Origin: DASYQV01 sp036005125
GTDB taxonomy: Bacteria > Acidobacteriota > Vicinamibacteria > Vicinamibacterales > UBA2999
Assembly (NCBI GenBank): GCA_036005125.1
Contig: DASYQV010000311.1
Coordinates: forward strand, 7,974-71,973
Length of the DNA: 64,000 nt
Direction: 5' to 3'
Shown: positions 60,722-64,000 of the stretch, piece after piece
How positions within the stretch are numbered: the first letter of the stretch is position 1
Layout of the letters: each line of letters opens with the position of its first letter
Made by a program: the position numbers and the translations under genes
The notes under the pieces: model-generated
The model's input: only the letters and a program-made list of their open reading frames with translations
Database searches by the model: none
What the model was told of the DNA's origin: nothing

Positions 60722-61366
60722 CTACTGGTGCCGCAGCCACTCGCAGTCGATCGCGAGCGGGCAGACGGCGCAGTGCGGCGAGGCCTCGGTGCACGTCGTG
60801 AGCCCGTGATGCGTGAAGTAGGTGGAGGCGGTCCGCGCCATTTCGAGATCGCCGCCGATCTCGGCCGCCAGCGCACGACGAACCGCGCGAAGAGCCCGAT
60901 TGGCAGGAACCATCGCTTCGCGCGCGTCACCGCCATATCCGAGTCGACGGGCAACACGCAACGCAGGCTCGTCGAGGGGCACGAGCGGGTGAGCGCCCGC
61001 AAACAACAGCAGTCGAAGCGAAGACGCCCGTCCCAGGTGCGGGACCTTGCGCGCCGCGCGTAGCGCCACCGGAAGTGGCGCACGCAGCGTCTCGGCCAGG
61101 CCCGGTTCCCGACGGAAAAGATCGACGCCGGCACGAAGCGCCTGGAGGCGCTCCTGTTTCATCGAGCCCGCGTGCGCGACGGCAGCATCGATCCTGCCCT
61201 CGGGCGCGCGCGCGAGCGCATCCGGCGTCAGCGCCGGCAGCCGCTTCAGCGCCGCGAAGCTCGCATCACGGCGAACAGGAGTCGTCCCGCGCTCCAGGAC
61301 CTCCCAGACGTAGACGGCGAAAGGCTCGGATGGCGGCGTGGCCAGCGGGCCATAGAAAACCCGCAA
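60722..61366 (-). CDS. HhH-GPD DNA glycosylase-like protein, endonuclease III fold, lacking the catalytic Lys
   Basis: 214 residues. The C-terminal 4Fe-4S motif of endonuclease III/MutY is intact (C-x6-C-x2-C-x5-C in TTCTEASPHCAVCPLAIDC), and the catalytic-Asp region PLVPLDEPALRVARRLG is present. In the helix-hairpin-helix, VPHLGRASSLRLLLF stands where LPGVGxKTA belongs, so the lyase Lys is replaced by Ser. It would be at most a monofunctional glycosylase or a non-enzymatic lesion binder. It starts at ATG 61366; the gene lies downstream of the M20 dipeptidase. Confidence 0.82.
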   Translation of the reverse strand: MRVFYGPLATPPSEPFAVYVWEVLERGTTPVRRDASFAALKRLPALTPDALARAPEGRIDAAVAHAGSMKQERLQALRAGVDLFRREPGLAETLRAPLPVALRAARKVPHLGRASSLRLLLFAGAHPLVPLDEPALRVARRLGYGGDAREAMVPANRALRAVRRALAAEIGGDLEMARTASTYFTHHGLTTCTEASPHCAVCPLAIDCEWLRHQ

Positions 61367-61397
61367 CCGTTCGAGCAGCCCCGAAAGCCGGGCCTGA

Positions 61398-61452
61398 CGA
61401 TTCGAGATTCGTGATTCGTGATTCGTGATTGTCCTTTCGTGATAGTCACGAA
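61398..61452. repeat. GATTCGT tandem-unit repeat
   Basis: TTCGAGATTCGTGATTCGTGATTCGTGATT with a short partial complement (TCACGAAT) on the right. It lies in the gap between the dipeptidase stop and the HhH-GPD start. Confidence 0.65.
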
Positions 61453-61457
61453 TGCCG

Positions 61458-62837
61458 TTACCCGTGGCCGTTCAGTGACGCAATCTCCTGATAGAGATAC
61501 GCGGACGCGATGATGCCGTTGTGGAAGTTGCCGAGGTCGAGCTTCTCGTTCGGCGCATGGGCGTTCTCGTCGGGCAGACCGACACCGAACAGTACGCTCG
61601 GAACGCCGAGCTCCTCCTGGAAGGTCGAGACCACCGGAATCGAGCCGCCCTCGCGGTTGAAGACGGGTGACTTCCCGAAGCCCTGCTCGATCGCCCGCCC
61701 CGCGGCGCGGACGTACTTGTTGTCGAATGCGGTCATCCACGGCTTTCCGCCGTGCATCCGCGTGATCTTCACGTCGACCGTCTTCGGCGCAATTTTCCTG
61801 ACGTACGCTTCGAAGAGGTCGCCGATCTTCTGCGGGTCCTGGTCGGGCACGAGCCGCATGCTGACCTTGGCCATGGCCGTGGCCGGCAGCACCGTCTTCG
61901 CGCCCTCGCCGGTGAAACCGCTCAACAGGCCGTTCACCTCGAACGTCGGACGCGCCCAGACCCGCTCGAGCGTGGAATACCCGGTCTCGCCGTACAGCCT
62001 TGGCGCGCCGAGATCCTTCCGGTACTTGGTCTCGTTGAACGGCAGCTTCTTCCACTCGGCGCGCTCGGCTTCGCTCAACTCGCGGACGTCGTCGTAGAAG
62101 CCGGGAACCTTGATACGGCCGCTCCGATCCTTCATCTGCGAGAGCATCTGCGCGAGCACGAACGCGGGGTTCGCCACCGCGCCCCCGAACGAGCCCGAGT
62201 GGAGGTCGGTTTTCGTGCCTCGAACATCGATCTGAAAGTACGTGAGGCCGCGCAGGCCGTAGCAGATGGATGGGATGCCGCGGTCAAACATCGGCGAGTC
62301 GGAAATGACGACGACATCCGCGGACAGGTCCTGCTTGTGCGAGCGGACGAAGTCGTCCAGGTGGACGCTTCCGACTTCCTCCTCGCCCTCGATGAAGAAC
62401 TTGATGTTCAGCGGCAGGCGGCCATTTTTCTTGAGGTGCGCCTCGACCGCTTTGATGTGCATGAACACCTGCCCCTTGTCGTCCGCGGCGCCCCGCGCGT
62501 AGATCTCGCCGTCGCGCACGGTTGCCTCGAACGGAGGCGTAATCCACTGGTCGACCGGATCCACGGGCTGCACGTCGTAGTGCCCGTAGAACAGGATGGT
62601 GGGAGCATCGGGCGCGCCGAGCCAGTCACCGTAGACAACCGGGTTGCCGGGGGTCTCGATCAGCCGCACGTTCTGCAAGCCGACCCGCCGCAGCTCCTCG
62701 GCGGTCCACTCCGCGGCGCGGCGCACATCGCTCGCATGCTGCGGCAGCGCACTGATGCTCGGGATGCCGAGGTACTGCTTGAGCTCCTCGACGTACCGAT
62801 CGCGGTTGACGTTGATGAAGTCGACGACCTGATTCAT
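61458..62837 (-). CDS. M20-family metallodipeptidase
   Basis: 459 residues. The di-zinc site is visible: LFYGHYDVQP (His), ARGAADDKGQ (bridging Asp), FIEGEEEVGS (catalytic and metal Glu), ISDSPMFD (Asp) and DENAHAPNEKL (His). A dimerisation lid domain lies around 205-325. The pattern is that of the cytosolic dipeptidase CNDP-like group (M20A/C). It probably hydrolyses dipeptides. ATG at 62837, 7 bases after the MBL-fold gene's stop, same transcript. Confidence 0.93.
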   Translation of the reverse strand: MNQVVDFINVNRDRYVEELKQYLGIPSISALPQHASDVRRAAEWTAEELRRVGLQNVRLIETPGNPVVYGDWLGAPDAPTILFYGHYDVQPVDPVDQWITPPFEATVRDGEIYARGAADDKGQVFMHIKAVEAHLKKNGRLPLNIKFFIEGEEEVGSVHLDDFVRSHKQDLSADVVVISDSPMFDRGIPSICYGLRGLTYFQIDVRGTKTDLHSGSFGGAVANPAFVLAQMLSQMKDRSGRIKVPGFYDDVRELSEAERAEWKKLPFNETKYRKDLGAPRLYGETGYSTLERVWARPTFEVNGLLSGFTGEGAKTVLPATAMAKVSMRLVPDQDPQKIGDLFEAYVRKIAPKTVDVKITRMHGGKPWMTAFDNKYVRAAGRAIEQGFGKSPVFNREGGSIPVVSTFQEELGVPSVLFGVGLPDENAHAPNEKLDLGNFHNGIIASAYLYQEIASLNGHG

Positions 62838-62844
62838 GAACCCA

Positions 62845-63642
62845 TCATATCGTCAATTCCCACGTTCCATCCTCGCGCGGACGCACCCGGCGTTCCCGCT
62901 GAAGCTTCAGCAGGTGAGCGAGCACGCTTTCCCGCGCCATGGAGATCAGAGGCTCGCTCAGGCCGCTGTACACGCGCGCGACGATGGTGTCCGGCGATGT
63001 GGCGCCGGCGCCGAGCGCGGCGAGCACCTGCTCTTCGCGCTCCCGGCGATGCGCGAGATAGTTTCGCAGTAATGTCGCCGGACTGTTGATCACGGGACCA
63101 TGTGCCGGCAGCAGTCTGGCCGGCTCGAGCTCGAGCACACGACGGATTGACGCGACATATGCCTCGAGGTCCCCGCCCGCGCTCGCGGGAATCACAACGC
63201 TCGTTCCCTGCACCGCGAGATCACCGCTGAAGAGCGTGCGCGTCTCTTCGTGCCAGAAACAGAGATGATCGGGCGCGTGCCCAGGCGTGTGTACGGCCAC
63301 CACCGTCGTGTCCCCGGCCTCGATGCGGTCGCCGTCGGCGAGGCTGTGCCAGGCGACCGCATACCCTGCATCGCGTTCCGGCCATGGCATCTTTGCGAAC
63401 CGCGCGTCAGGCATGCGCTCGGCAATCGCCGGCGCGCCGGAGGCATGGTCCACGTGCGCGTGCGTCACGAGCACGGCCGACAGGCGCATGGCGCCGAGAG
63501 CCGACTCGAGCGCGTCGAGATGACGGGCTTCGCCGGTGCCGGCGTCGATCAGGACGGGCCGGCTGCCGGGGATGAGCCAGGTGACGTTGCCGGCGCCGGT
63601 GAACGGGCCGGGGTTGAACGCGTGGACGGCAATGGGATTCAA
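62845..63642 (-). CDS. MBL-fold metallohydrolase with C-terminal winged helix (LACTB2-like)
   Basis: 265 residues. The metal motif THAHVDHASG is near residue 65, followed by HTPGHAPDHLCFW, LFSGDLAVQG and LLPAHGPVI, the complete set of metallo-beta-lactamase ligands. The last 75 residues form a winged-helix-like domain (SPDTIVARVYSGL...LLKLQRERRV), as in LACTB2-like hydrolases/ribonucleases. TTG at 63642 is chosen because its A overlaps the upstream stop (TTGA) and the protein then starts NPIAVHAFNPGP; the frame is open further but within the next gene. Confidence 0.9.
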   Translation of the reverse strand: MNPIAVHAFNPGPFTGAGNVTWLIPGSRPVLIDAGTGEARHLDALESALGAMRLSAVLVTHAHVDHASGAPAIAERMPDARFAKMPWPERDAGYAVAWHSLADGDRIEAGDTTVVAVHTPGHAPDHLCFWHEETRTLFSGDLAVQGTSVVIPASAGGDLEAYVASIRRVLELEPARLLPAHGPVINSPATLLRNYLAHRREREEQVLAALGAGATSPDTIVARVYSGLSEPLISMARESVLAHLLKLQRERRVRPREDGTWELTI

Positions 63643-64000
63643 AAGTAGACCTTGAGGCGCGCGTACACGAAGTCGCGCGTGGACAGACGGCTCAGAAGAT
63701 CGAGCTCGGTGCCGCGCAGCCATCCCGCGGAGGTTTCGAGCAAGAGATTGTCGCGGAGGCTGAAGGCGACGATGCCACGGACGAACGCGCTCGCCGCATC
63801 GGGATTGTAAACAGCCAGCATCCTGACGGTACGGGTCTCCCGTGCGAACGTACGCTCCGCCCACCCGACCAGGCTGACGTCTGTGTTCTCGATCCGGGCA
63901 TCGAACGGGATGGGGTTCGCGTCGAGCACTGCGCGATCGACGCGGCGCCTCGCGACCAGCACATTCCCGCTGACGCGGTAGTTGCCGGCGCGCCGATCCA
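63639..64000 (-). CDS. C-terminal part of an outer-membrane-like protein (5' end beyond window)
   Basis: The frame is open to the right edge (about 120 codons visible). Strands of about 8-10 residues alternate polar and hydrophobic residues (VSLVGWAERTF, RTVRMLAVYN, GIVAFSLRDNLLLETSAGWL, TRDFVYARLKVYF), and the chain ends in phenylalanine, the usual signature of the last strand of an outer-membrane beta barrel. Family not named. The stop overlaps the start of the MBL-fold gene. Confidence 0.6.
   Translation of the reverse strand, partial: DRRAGNYRVSGNVLVARRRVDRAVLDANPIPFDARIENTDVSLVGWAERTFARETRTVRMLAVYNPDAASAFVRGIVAFSLRDNLLLETSAGWLRGTELDLLSRLSTRDFVYARLKVYF

Overview
This is a GC-rich bacterial chromosome segment with no plasmid, phage or transposase genes. 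Three traits suggest a Gram-negative, diderm heterotroph: a complete division and cell-wall (dcw) cluster whose MurE carries the meso-DAP motif DNPR, an outer-membrane-like protein at the right edge, and a Bacillus-type FadR/FadN/FadA/FadE set. I infer an acidobacterium (Vicinamibacteria-like) from overall gene flavour. That is a guess from gene content, not a phylogenetic placement.

Layout. 1-5.7 kb (mostly +): 3' part of dnaG, rpoD, a CAU tRNA (probably Ile2), a zinc-ribbon coiled-coil protein, RNase HI, and convergent pgeF. 5.7-8.6 kb: acpS, a small SpoVG-like protein, and a B12-binding-type radical SAM protein. 9.0-26.3 kb (all -): the dcw cluster read as mraZ-rsmH-ftsL-ftsI-murE-murF-mraY-murD-ftsW-murG-murC-ftsQ-ftsA-ftsZ, behind a good sigma-70 promoter. 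26.5-36.9 kb (+): a YchF-like ATPase, then a polysaccharide or glycan locus (four glycosyltransferases, two epimerases, a DegT aminotransferase), an STN-like secreted protein and a GNAT-like protein. 37-44 kb: YqeY, MurJ, an MFS exporter, a rhomboid protease, a cupin and a fused 2-oxoacid dehydrogenase E1. 44-47 kb: a secreted propeller-like protein and an ABC-2 exporter pair. 47-54.8 kb: a fatty-acid beta-oxidation operon headed by a TetR/FadR regulator with a perfect palindromic operator. 54.8-64 kb: DUF1684 lipoprotein, two HAD phosphatase/dehalogenase-type proteins, a SirB1-like protein, a large unknown secreted protein, an atypical HhH-GPD protein, an M20 dipeptidase, an MBL-fold hydrolase and a partial outer-membrane-like protein.

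The most unusual content lies between genes. Almost every junction carries a structured repeat, in several sequence families: (i) long hairpins whose arms are tandem 7-8 bp units (GATTCRT, GGAGTCA, GATTTGTGA, TTTGATCA types); (ii) REP-like double hairpins CGTAGGCCGGGTC...GATGCGGCCTACG; (iii) the GGAACGGC-TTAA-GCCGTTCC palindrome, once as three tandem 31-bp units; (iv) a roughly 150-bp three-hairpin element ('Q element') whose gene-proximal stem changes sequence between copies with many compensating changes. One Q copy has a family-iii palindrome nested in a hairpin loop. Several of these elements supply the stop codon of the adjacent gene. They break up the dcw cluster at the ftsA/ftsQ, ftsQ/murC, murC/murG and ftsW/murD junctions.

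Functionally, the window combines macromolecular synthesis (primase, sigma factor), peptidoglycan precursor synthesis, flipping and division, surface glycan assembly and fatty-acid catabolism. The FadR site and the hairpin covering the ribosome-binding site at 31.3 kb are the clearest regulatory signals.
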